This document shows positions 13,323-23,405 of a stretch of DNA of 64,000 nt, piece after piece. Position 1 is the stretch's first letter. Every line of letters starts with the position of its first letter. Origin of the DNA: Trichoplax adhaerens (lineage: Eukaryota > Placozoa > Uniplacotomia > Trichoplacea > Trichoplacidae); the NCBI RefSeq assembly GCF_000150275.1, contig NW_002060951.1, positions 2,527,330-2,591,329 of the forward strand. The letters are read 5' to 3'. Below the pieces are notes generated by a model. That model did not search any database, had not been told where the DNA came from, and saw nothing but the letters and a program-made list of their open reading frames with translations. Both the position numbers and the translations under genes were made by a program.

Positions 13323-13560
13323 TTACAGTATAATGCTTTACAGTACAGTACAGTACTGTACTGTAAAGTTTTAACTATACAGTACTGTACTGTACTGTAC
13401 AGTACAGTACAGTACCGTACGATCCTTCTGGCTCTTTTCTGTACTGTACAGTACAGTACAGTGGCAGTTCTGTGTTGTACTGTACCCTGTACTGTACAGT
13501 ACAGTACTTCACACTCATACTGTACAATAGCAGTTCTGTATTGTAGTACTGTACTGTATG
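13323..13560. repeat. largest TACTG/TACAG palindromic array in the window
   Basis: Alternating (TACTG)n and (TACAG)n tracts give several inverted repeats with arms of 15 bp or more, for example around 13379-13424 and 13441-13508. They are interrupted by short unique pieces. The period is 5 bp, and the tracts could extrude as hairpins or cruciforms. Confidence 0.85.
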
Positions 13561-13867
13561 ACTGTAAATGTTGAACTCCGTTTGTTATACTGAAGAAGTG
13601 TTTCATTCTTGTACTGCGATTTCTCTACTACGTATCCTGAGTGATTGCGTGGAATGTTCTTTAATTAATTGATATACAGTACAGTATACTGTACTGTATT
13701 ACCCGTACATCCACAATGTCAAGAAAGATTGCAGATGTTCCTCCTTTAATATATGGCTGATTTACGACCTTACATAACTGTTTCTAGGCAGAATTTTTTA
13801 GTAACAGACAATAAGATTCAATTACTTAATTTAGAATGAATCAGTCAGAATTGACCGCCTGCATTAC

Positions 13868-13932
13868 GAAGTGTTTGGCACAATATTTTGACGAGATGTG
13901 ACCGGAAATGTCTGTCCTTCCAAGGGAGATCA
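13868..13932. repeat. dispersed module, copy 1 (matches 59013-59076)
   Basis: About 65 bp share most positions with 59013-59076. Both contain GAAGTGTTT, ACAATATTTTGACGA, AAATGTC, GTCC and ATCCAAG/TTCCAAG blocks in the same order. On the minus strand both can be read as a related peptide (HFxxHxVKIL, then QTL), which might be the remnant of an old mobile element. Each copy lies in a divergent promoter gap next to TACTG/TACAG arrays. Confidence 0.6.
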
Positions 13933-14578
13933 GTCCAGGTCTTCTTCTGGTAATGAGAATGGAGAGAGGTTTCAAAAAACTGAACTAATGTACTGTACTG
14001 TACAGTACATACTGTGGTACTGTCAGTGCTTGCCGTAGTACTGTGCCCTGTACACTGAGTGTACACTGTACACTGTACAGTATAGTAGATTTTTTGCAGT
14101 TCTTACAGATTCGTAAAGTGCAGTACTTTGTCATACTCACTCTACTATAAATTACTAAAGTTTCGGTACCATATCAGTACAGTATGTAACATGGACTACT
14201 AGAATTCCTCTTCATAGTCCATATGTAATACATGAATACTCGTATACTGTACTGTACAGTAGTAAAATTCAAAAATGAGATTGAAGGATATCTTTTTAAG
14301 AAGTAGCTAGTCGAACTAGAGACTACTCGACTCATTTCGAATTCACTCGGATCCACGCTCGTTATATTGTATTTTACGCACTGTATATACTTGCACTTTT
14401 TACTCTACAATGTAATCGTATAAAGAGATCATCGAAAACTTTCTGCCATGCACAATATTTTATTGTTCCAGATTAGAGCTAGTGTTTCCCGTGCAAGCTA
14501 CTTTATAATTTCATCACACGAACAATCTAGGTACTGTACGGCATTATAACTCCAAAACCTGTAAACTGGTTGATTAGA

Positions 14579-15838
14579 ATGGCTTCGAAAGATTCTACAA
14601 CTGTATCCTTTACTTCCTTCGAATCTCCTAAAATGGTGGACTTGCCTTACCACTCTATATATGGTAATTGCCGAAATATAACCGAATTCGATAAATTAAA
14701 CCGAATTGGTGAAGGTAGCTACGGAGTTGTCTATCGAGCTCGTGACTTAGATTCTAAAGAGATTGTGGCGATAAAAAAGATTCGAATGGAAAATGAGAGG
14801 GATGGAATTCCAGTTAGCAGTCTTAGAGAAATTACGCTCCTTGTCAACTTAAAGCATATCAACATTGTAAATTTAAAAGATGTTGTTGTGGGAAAACAAT
14901 TAGATAGTATTTTTTTAGTTATGGAGTACTGCGAACAGGATCTGAGTAGTTTGTTGTACGATAACATGAAAGCTCCTTTCACTGAACCACAGGTTGGCTT
15001 ATACTCGCTTTGATTGGTTTATTATTAATTCTTGATAATGAACTCTATTATCGATATGTTTTAGGTCAAATGCTTATCGCTACAATTAATTCATGGAGTA
15101 CAATATCTGCATCATAATTTTGTCATACATAGAGATTTAAAGGTTTCAAATCTATTATTGACCGATAAAGGCATTCTTAAGGTTGCTGATTTTGGACTGG
15201 CCAGAAATTATGGTCTTCCTGCTGCTGTAAGTGTTAATATTTAACATTTGTTTTACTAGTGTTCAGAGAGATTTGTGATAATTTGATCTCTGCAAACAGA
15301 TCCTACGATTCCGCATAATTTCTGTTAGCATTAACCAAATTAATTTCGTGCACGCGTTTTTATCATTTAGCCAATGACACCCACTATTGTATCTCTATGG
15401 TATCGTGCTCCTGAAGTATTGTTAGGGTGTACCAAACATACCCTAGCAGTTGATATGTGGTCGGTTGGATGCATTATAGCGGAATTATTTGATCATAATG
15501 TATTTTTAAAAGGTAAATCAGAAAAAGATCAGTTAGATCTGATGTGTCAAATGCTTGGAACTCCGAATGAGGCTATTTGGGAAGATATTCGTGACATGCC
15601 TCTATATGGAAAGATTATCTTAAGGCAGCAACCATATAATAATTTAAAGCACAAATTCTCTTGGTTGTCAGCTGCTGGCCTAAACTTGCTTAATAGTTTG
15701 TTAACGTATGATCCAGGTCGACGAATAACAGCTGATGAAACTTTAAAGCTTTCGTACTTTCGGGAGTCTCCATTACCTATAGAACCAGAGATGATGCCAA
15801 CTTTCCCTCAACGTCGCAACCGATCATCGAAAGAGTAG
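14579..15838 (+). CDS. CDK10: cyclin-dependent kinase 10
   Basis: Three exons (14579-14992, 15065-15226, 15371-15838) join in phase to 347 residues; human CDK10 has 360. The kinase core is complete: glycine loop GEGSYG (44-49), Lys66 in VAIKK, and C-helix motif PVSSLRE (78-84; human PISSLRE). It also has the catalytic loop HRDLKVSN (160-167; the Val is typical of CDK10), DFG (180-182), and an activation segment with MTP before SLWYRAPE. The C-terminal [15 protein letters not shown] and EPEMMPTFP are CDK10 hallmarks. CDK10 pairs with cyclin M and is linked to ETS2 turnover and cilium control in vertebrates. The start is the first in-frame ATG after a run of non-coding sequence. AATAAA directly follows the stop (15842-15847), so the 3' UTR may be very short. 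Confidence 0.97.
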
Positions 15839-18800
15839 TCTAATAAAATAAAACTAAATGCATGTTGCTTACTATCAAGCACGAATTTTACAAAGATAAA
15901 TATCGTTTATGAATACCTACAGTATAATGCAGGCATTGATAGTAAAGCTATAATTGACGTACGATACTAAGTTTGAATTTATTAATTACAGATTACTTTC
16001 TATACTGTACAATACTCAGCGTATGAGCTTGTAAATGTTTATATGATTCAGTGGTTAACAAGGAAAGATTTATGATACTTTTGATATGTTACTATTAATG
16101 TACTGATGCGAATTGTGAATCATTCTGTACGTGTACGTAGAGTATACTTCATAATAGTATTCAATATTCTGGACTCGATTAGGATTGTTTAAACCAGTCG
16201 TGATACAATCGTCCATATAGTCTTAAGAAGATCGTTGTTCTAAATATTTTGAAAGAGAAATACAGTAACCATAATTTGATATTGTACACGTCCAGTTAAT
16301 CATAAATCTCTTTAAGTTATTAATTTGCTAATCTTCATATTGTAATTTTCATTAATATGAGAAATAAGCGCACTTAAATACTCTCTCATATGGCGTGTTT
16401 CATGTATACAAACTTAAAAATTAGTTCCAGATAGTCGCACATTAAGCAGCGTAAGGTCACTAAGTTTAACTGACTATTTTATCTACCAAGTATAAAAAAT
16501 AATATAATATTGTTAGCTATTCTGAGACTAGGGTCTTGAACACATAAAGCTGATTGTAATGTTTTGAAATTGTGTAACTGATGGAAATTCGATACATTCA
16601 GACACAAACTTTTATATTAAAAACATGCTGTTACAACTGATAGACTATATGAATTAGTTTAGACTTATCATAACTGGCATATTATAGAATCTCTTTAATA
16701 ATTAAAATTAATTAATTGACCAACTCTCCAATATAGGATATAGCATTTTAGAAAACCACTTGTTTTCCCTCGTACGCGTATGTATGCGATTGTTGTAGAT
16801 GTAAATGTGCTCGAACTCAACCAGTTTGATGCCGCATCTGTTGTAATTATTACGGTCGCGTCATAACTTAGTATTGGACCAACAGATTCCATTCATGGGC
16901 AATGCTTTCTTTCACAATGTGTCAAATTTCACTGCTCAGATCGGTTCGAGTTGGCGTAACTGTTATGATAGCGTAAATACGAAATACGAAATATTACGCT
17001 GTTTGACGATAGGATAGGTAAATACGTGTGTATAGTACTGTACTCCTATGCAATATGATTTATGTTACACACCCACTAATAAATGAAATGATCACAGAAT
17101 GAAACTTAAACTTTGGAAGATTTAAAGGTTGATAGCGTGTAAAGGAGATTATTTGATATACGGTAGTACCAAGTACTGTACTTGTAAAGTATAAAGAGTA
17201 GTTGTACAAATTTTGTTTAGGAGATATATTATAGGCGGTAATAAATTATAATTAATATAATTAATAGGCGTACTACTTTTTTTATTAGTAAATATTTAAA
17301 AAATTACAAGGACGAGCCAAACAGAATTGTTCTCCTTTAAATATATGTGCATATTAATGTACTCTTAATTGTCAAGATTTCCAAATTTAATTAACCAAAG
17401 TTCAGATGTTACTCTGTAAAGAATCTAGAGGACGATCATTCTGCGGCTTTACAAACAAAGAGTTGAAATATTGTGAGATACCCAATCGTTCTGATTGTAA
17501 TAGTCCCTATTTACATATGCGTATGAATGCACGTGTATACAAATATATTAGTTATGATACCTTGTTTCACGTGCGTAATTGGCTGGCAAAGTCAGTAAAA
17601 TTAGTAAGCGAGGTTATAAATGTGTATGATAATATGGAATTACTGTAATTTCAGCAAACTAATTATCCTTTCATAGTAGGCAATTCGATATACTATACAC
17701 GACTGTGAATTCATATAATCCATTACAATAGATTAAAAAATTTGGCTTCACTTAAAAAAAATTGAGTGCTTCGAAGCTAAGAATATACACTTCAACAACC
17801 GTTCAGTGAATCTATTACAATCTGCCTAGGCTGATACACTGTCTCTTTAATAACAAATCAAATATCATTAGATCTCATGACTCTTAAGACTCATTACACT
17901 GATTGCAGTGTAGTAGCCAAAGGTAAAATAAAATTATAATTAAGCCAACTAAAATTATGAGTAGGAGGAGGGATGTGTTAAAAAACTAAAATTGTATACT
18001 CCTAATTCCACTATATAAAATTTACATATATTCTGAAGCCATCGCAAATAATGATTAACATATAAGTATTTACTTAATGATGCATCGTGATACTAGTCCA
18101 ATCCTTATGTGTGATGCTTAAAATCTTTGCAACGTACAATATTCGTATGTTACTGATTGCAATATCCTTAATTCTCCATGTAGCTTCAATAAGTCCGTAC
18201 TAAAAACTTCGTATATATCATATCAGATTTTAACTTTATCAAGGAATTAAGTTTTCGAAGAACTATATCACCTTTATCAATGTCCTCGTATGTACCTATG
18301 ATTAATGAGAAATCTATTGCCCTTGCAAAGGATGATAGCTCAAGTCATATCAACCCAATATTCATAGCAAAACAACAACAGAATAATCGCTAATAGATTG
18401 GAGAAACTATAGGTGTATACTGACACAACTAGGGTGAATCATTTATTTTCTTTTAAAAACTAGCTCTAGTATGACTAGAGCAAACAGGTAATCAAGCTGA
18501 CAAACTCCACCGCATACCAAAATCTATTTATTAAGAGGCTACCGGCATAAATTGTAGGCAACATTTCTGTAGCAACTCCAGATATCTTGTAATATTGTAG
18601 CTACTGTCAATGACGAAGGTACGATAATAAAATACATGTTTTCTATATACCCTTTCAATTGTAACATACATCAACAGCCAATTTAATTAAAGTGTAAAAG
18701 CCAATATGTGTTATATTCGAGGTCACTGTCACTAGATACAACCTGTAGCATCTGCAAGAGGTAAGTTAATGCAGTCTATTTCTGATATCTTTGTCTCAAA

Positions 18801-19266
18801 CATTGTACTTCAAGAATCGATTTTATACGTGAATATGGACTTTGCTCCTTACATTCATCAGTGTTAGTTATCACATTAAGATAAAAGGCGGTATGCATAT
18901 TTAACCTTCTTTAAAAATACAATGTAAAGGTACATACGCACGAGTCAATATTTATTGTGCGATTCCGTTGCAGAATAATGGATGAGTTCATGTCTCATCA
19001 GATTGCGTCTGTTCGGGTTCAGTAAGGCATTTTCTGAATATAACATTCCAAAAGCTCCAAAACAATTTTTATCTCACCAGACAATTTTTGGAGTAAGCGC
19101 TAAAAATTGACAAGTTTACGACTAAACTCTATTAAACGCGTAGCATTCCTTTTCAGATTAGAACTAAAGTAAAGGTGGATAAAATTATTTGCTGCAATAA
19201 TGTTTGCTGACAACATTTATCGTCGAATTATATAATTACTGCAATTAAAATTAATTAATTATCAAG
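15839..19266. other. intergenic region between CDK10 and the FABP array
   Basis: This 3.4-kb stretch has no exon I can support. It holds a few single copies of the TACTG-type motif (near 17033 and 17168) but no array. An 80-codon ORF at 17406-17648 and a minus-strand ORF at 16695-16892 show no known similarity and no partners to splice to. A good donor sequence (AGAG|gtaagt) at about 18760 might belong to an untranslated exon. Confidence 0.4.
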
Positions 19267-19276
19267 TATATAAAAG
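19267..19276 (+). promoter_or_regulatory. TATA box of FABP gene A
   Basis: TATATAAAAG lies 71 bp upstream of the FABP-A ATG. FABP genes B and C have matching boxes at nearly the same distance (65 and 77 bp), so this is likely the core promoter. Confidence 0.6.
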
Positions 19277-19337
19277 TTATCTCGCTAATGCTGATTTTTT
19301 CGCCTGATGTTTCAGTTTTTGCAGCTATCTTTCTAAA

Positions 19338-20898
19338 ATGGAAAACGAACTCGCACGCAAATGGAAATTGGATCATAGTGAAAACTTTGAAGAATACATG
19401 GTGAAATTGGGCAAGTGAATATAAGTATTTAAAAAGCAGATCTTTCAAATGATCTTAAACTAGTTTAAATCTCGCTCTTTACGATTCTATGGACTGTAAC
19501 AAAATGCCACGTTCAAAAATTATTGCTGATGATTCTTAATTACAACGATATAAACATCATTTTGTTGATACTACAACGAGATTAAATTGAGAAATGATAA
19601 TAATGCTTGAACCAAACTGCTGCATAAGTCTTTATCAGTGCTGTAACAGCAAACATTGTAACAGATTACTCATTGAATCACCTTTAAGCATTTCGTTCAG
19701 ACTGTTCTTAGTCTACAGATCAGAAGTTTCAGCAATATAGCCGCAACATTGTTATTTATGCAATACTCGTATATTTTTCTGTAGTGCAGAAGTTTAGCGT
19801 CTTAATGTTATTAATAGTTAAAAGATCGACATTCCAGAATTACTGGTAAAATTACTCATAAAAAGATCCAGTCTGTTCAATAAAATTACGGTGTCGTTGT
19901 AAAAAATAATATTTCAACTAACTGCAAGTATGAACTGCGAGTTAATGTTAAACAAGATATCACTATGCGTATGTCGTCATGCACGATACTTTGTACGTTT
20001 ATAATTTAGTATAAGTAAGTTTTCAGAATTTTTATTCAAAATTGTTTATTGTTTGTATGTGATATGCTTCTAGGCGTTAACTTCGTCAAACGCAAGCTTG
20101 CTAAAGCAACCACGAATGTAGTGCAAACCATTACTATCGATGGCGACAACATTAGAATTGTTATGACCTCTCCAGTAACTACAAAAGATACTACATTCAT
20201 CGTTGGTCAACCAGTCGAGGAGACGACTTTGCATGGAGAAAAAGTGAAGGTACTGTATTTAATTATGCTCTTAATCTTTAACATCTGTTATACCTGCTGT
20301 TAAAGTACCCCAATGACTAAAGTTTTATTAAATTTATTAGGATAATTTCCGAGTTTTGGCTGTATTAGCTATAGCGTTTTGTTGCTATATATTAGTATTT
20401 CAATAAGATGTGCTGTAGACAACGCTGATCTTATTAAAATTGTAGATAAATAATTCTTTCTTTAATTTTTAATTTAAGCCTTACGATACAGTCAGAAATT
20501 ATGTATTAAATTTTAATCTCATTTAAAAAAATTTCATCATAGTCTACATCTCAACTGCAGATATTTATTCGAATCTTTTATTAACAGTAAAATTTTTCAC
20601 TAAAAATATTTACGTAGACTACCATAAGATGGGAAGGTGATAAGTTAGTAGCAGAATCAACTGAATGCAAACAACCACTAACCAATACGAGACATGTAGA
20701 AAATGGCATGATGGTCAATGTAAGTCTTAAATAAACTCTACAACTATGTTACTTGATTAGATTATGAATTTTAGAACGAAGGAAAGTTCTATACAGTACT
20801 ATAAAAGCGGTTAATGAAATGCTTCAACTATTATCTGGTTTTCGTAGACTCTAACTGTTGCTGATGTGACGTGCCGAAGATTCTATAAGAGCTCATAA
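19338..20898 (+). CDS. cytosolic fatty acid-binding protein, copy A
   Basis: Four exons (19338-19410, 20074-20249, 20618-20719, 20848-20898) encode 133 residues, the normal length for this ten-strand beta-barrel family. The start contains the FABP signature (RKWKLDHSENFEEYM). Exon 2 begins with the helix-turn-helix portal (GVNFVKRKLAK). Exon 3 has TTIRWEGDKLV and the ligand arginine in TNTRHVENG. Exon 4 ends in CRRFYKSS, with the Arg-x-Tyr carboxylate clamp intact. All three introns are at the classical FABP positions. Intron 1 has a GC donor (TTGG|gcaagt) in place of GT; the phase closes only with this site, and copies B-D have GT there. The protein probably carries long-chain fatty acids or related lipids in the cytosol; the exact ligand is not deducible. 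Confidence 0.93.
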
Positions 20899-22178
20899 GA
20901 ATTCATTATATACGGATATATTGGTTTTAGTAGTATTATCAATAGGAAAAATTTTTAATCAAAATCATATTTTACATTCGAAGGGCAGTAACTAGCCTTT
21001 TTGAAATTGCTGTAAGTTGTAAATTGACCAATATCCGGTAACAGTAGAAGATTTCGCATAATGTAATGTTCACTAGTAAAAATGTAACATGTTTAGGATC
21101 AAATTCGAGGAATCTGCTTTGCTCATCATTTATAACTTTTCTAATAGTATGCTCATTTTTCAAATGTTTCGCCATACAAAGGTTAACAATCCTATTCGCA
21201 TTGAGTGCAGCTATTACGAATTATTTCTTGAAAGCTGAATCGCGTAGTTAAGTTGAGTGGTATCTGCAGCTATAAAGAAGTTTCAAGATTTTTACAAGTA
21301 TGATAATAAAGCCAGCTGCTATATGATACTGTTACAGTCGCATTTATCTGACAATAAAAGATGATTGGTAAAAAGTGAGCTTTTCCTTGTTAAATAAAAA
21401 TATTTAGTGAATAGTATATTATGTGATGATGCAACATACTATAAGTATCATCACTAGTCTATGGTGCCAAAGTGCCATGCCGTACATGATATCAAGATGA
21501 CATCTTTAAAATTAATATATCATGTATCACATATACTGTAATATGCACTTCAGTTTCGCCTTCCGTAATGGCCTTCAGGAAATCGTCGTGAAAATATAAT
21601 TATAGCCTGCTATACTAATGATTTTGGGAATACCATACAAATGTGTACGAGAATGGCATCTGACAGGCTTTTAATGTTAAAACCGTGAGTATGTGAAAAT
21701 TGATTTAATCTTATTTCGAACATCGAGGTATCGAAATAACTAGAAGATATCTACCAGTATTTAGTTATAATCCCAATTAAATAAAAAGGAATCTACAATA
21801 TTTGGATACAGCTTCTAAAATTTAACTTTGACATTGACTAACGACTACCTTGCAACAAGCCTTTGATTGATTGATGAAATCATCTGTGTTTACGTTACAG
21901 TAACCGATAAATTTACACTATTAAAATAGGCATCAATGATAAAAATTATACTTTCCCTGTTCGCACTGATATTATATATAGAGAGAGACAGTATATGTCT
22001 AACCCATTTTTTATAAAGTGGAAAAAGATAAAAAAATAATGTAAACATTGTTAACAAATCATTTTATTGGCATATGTTCATAATTAGTCTATGGAATACA
22101 AAAATGTGGGATGCATTAATGTATAGATTACTAAATATTAACCAAGTACAGGAATACCCTTTTTAAATCGAATAAAAA
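20899..22178. other. spacer between FABP A and B
   Basis: A 1.3-kb AT-rich spacer with no supported exon and no repeat array. Two overlapping ORFs near 20972-21251 on opposite strands look like chance. Confidence 0.5.
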
Positions 22179-22185
22179 TATAAAA
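22179..22185 (+). promoter_or_regulatory. TATA box of FABP gene B
   Basis: TATAAAA lies 65 bp before the FABP-B ATG, in register with the boxes of genes A and C. Confidence 0.55.
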
Positions 22186-22243
22186 CAGTTTTTAATCAAA
22201 ACGTCAGATTTCCCCGAAAGATTTATTTCTAACTTTATCAGCT

Positions 22244-23405
22244 ATGAAATCACACACGCAATGTCCGCTTGTTGGGACCTGGAAATTAGATCATACGGAG
22301 AACTATGATTGTTATTTGAAACAGTTAGGTATACGCAGGAAACAATAAAATACCGAAGTGTCATTTGCATTTCGCTATATTAATTAATATTGCATATCTT
22401 TTCCAGATAATTATATCACTTCATGTAGCAGTAAAGTTCATTTCTACTCCTCTAATATTTTAGGGGTAAACTCAGTTAAGCGACACTTGGCTATGGTGAC
22501 AACTAACATCCAAGAAGAAATCCGCCAAATTGATTTGCAAACATTTGTATGTAAAATTTGGTCACCCGTTCTTACAAAACAGACCACTTATAAACTTGAT
22601 CAAGAACTATCTGAGAATACTTTGGTTGGCGAAAGAGTCAAGGTAAAATACGAAGGTTTAGTAAAAACCGATCACTTGCCGGTAATTTGGATTTCTTTCA
22701 AAGCAGTAATTTTAACTTTGCCTATACTATAATCCGGCTAAGTTTTAAACTTCACATATTAAGAATGAGTTATGGCAAAAGATTGTCTGTAAAAGTAAAA
22801 CAATTCAATAAAAATTTAAAACAGAAATCAAATTACACGCGAACATTTGAGATAGAGTACTTTTCCATTATATTGGTATATTTTCAAACGATACTGTAGT
22901 ACATTAAAAATCCTATACTTATTATTAATAAACTTACCACTACTGGAATTCAACTATCAGAAACGATATTTTTGATAAGAATTTACTATAACAATTCTTC
23001 TTTCCTTTCAGTATACCTCTCATAAATACCATGTTACATATTTAGTTACCAACTTTAAATCATTAATGCTTAGTTTTGTAAGTATGTGTATTAGTGGATC
23101 ACGAATACTATGTTTTGAATGTAGCCTTTGACATTTTTTGCATATGTAGAGTATTATGAGTTGGGAAGAAGAGAAACTCTTTATTCGATGTACAGAATCG
23201 CGACAGCCGCAGCATGATGTCAGATACCTCGATGACGGATATATGATACATGTAAGAAGTTACTTACAGAGATGCGATTAAATTTAGTTCTATGATTCTT
23301 TATCACCTGATATCGGTTATTAAGTAATAACCTTAATCCTTTGAACAATAGGAATATGTCGTTAATAACGTTCCCACAAAGCATTTCTACTTAAGGGTTA
23401 AATAG
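22244..23405 (+). CDS. FABP copy B, with a changed ligand clamp
   Basis: Exons 22244-22328, 22464-22642, 23150-23251 and 23352-23405 join in phase to 139 residues. The signature GTWKLDHTENYDCYLKQLG, the portal GVNSVKRHLAM and the barrel segment KIWSPVLTKQTTYKLDQEL place it firmly in the family. The internal arginine is kept (DVRYLDDG). The C-terminal clamp reads KHFYLRVK, so the Arg of the usual Arg-x-Tyr is His. The start of exon 4 also departs from its relatives (EYVVNNVPT in place of a Cys-containing strand). All splice sites are standard and no frame is broken, so this is a divergent gene and not an obvious pseudogene. Ligand preference may differ. Confidence 0.9.

Larger units (their letters stand above)
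13277..14578. promoter_or_regulatory. divergent promoter region of SMARCB1 and CDK10
   Basis: This 1.3-kb gap lies between the two start codons and must hold both 5' regions. It is dominated by TACTG/TACAG arrays (13323-13560, 13675-13700, 13988-14090, 14244-14262). No CpG-rich core or TATA box at a convincing place was found. The arrays contain no stop codons in most frames, so long ORFs here on both strands are products of the repeat. Confidence 0.6.

Noticed and set aside
13275-13606. Long overlapping ORFs on both strands rich in YCTVQYSTV
   Set aside because: They are translations of the stop-free TACTG/TACAG array. The same artefact explains ORFs at 2839-3060, 45652-45999, 46076-46363 and 53130-53440.
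17406-17648. 80-codon ORF between CDK10 and FABP A
   Set aside because: It has no similarity to anything I know, no splice partner and no promoter sign.
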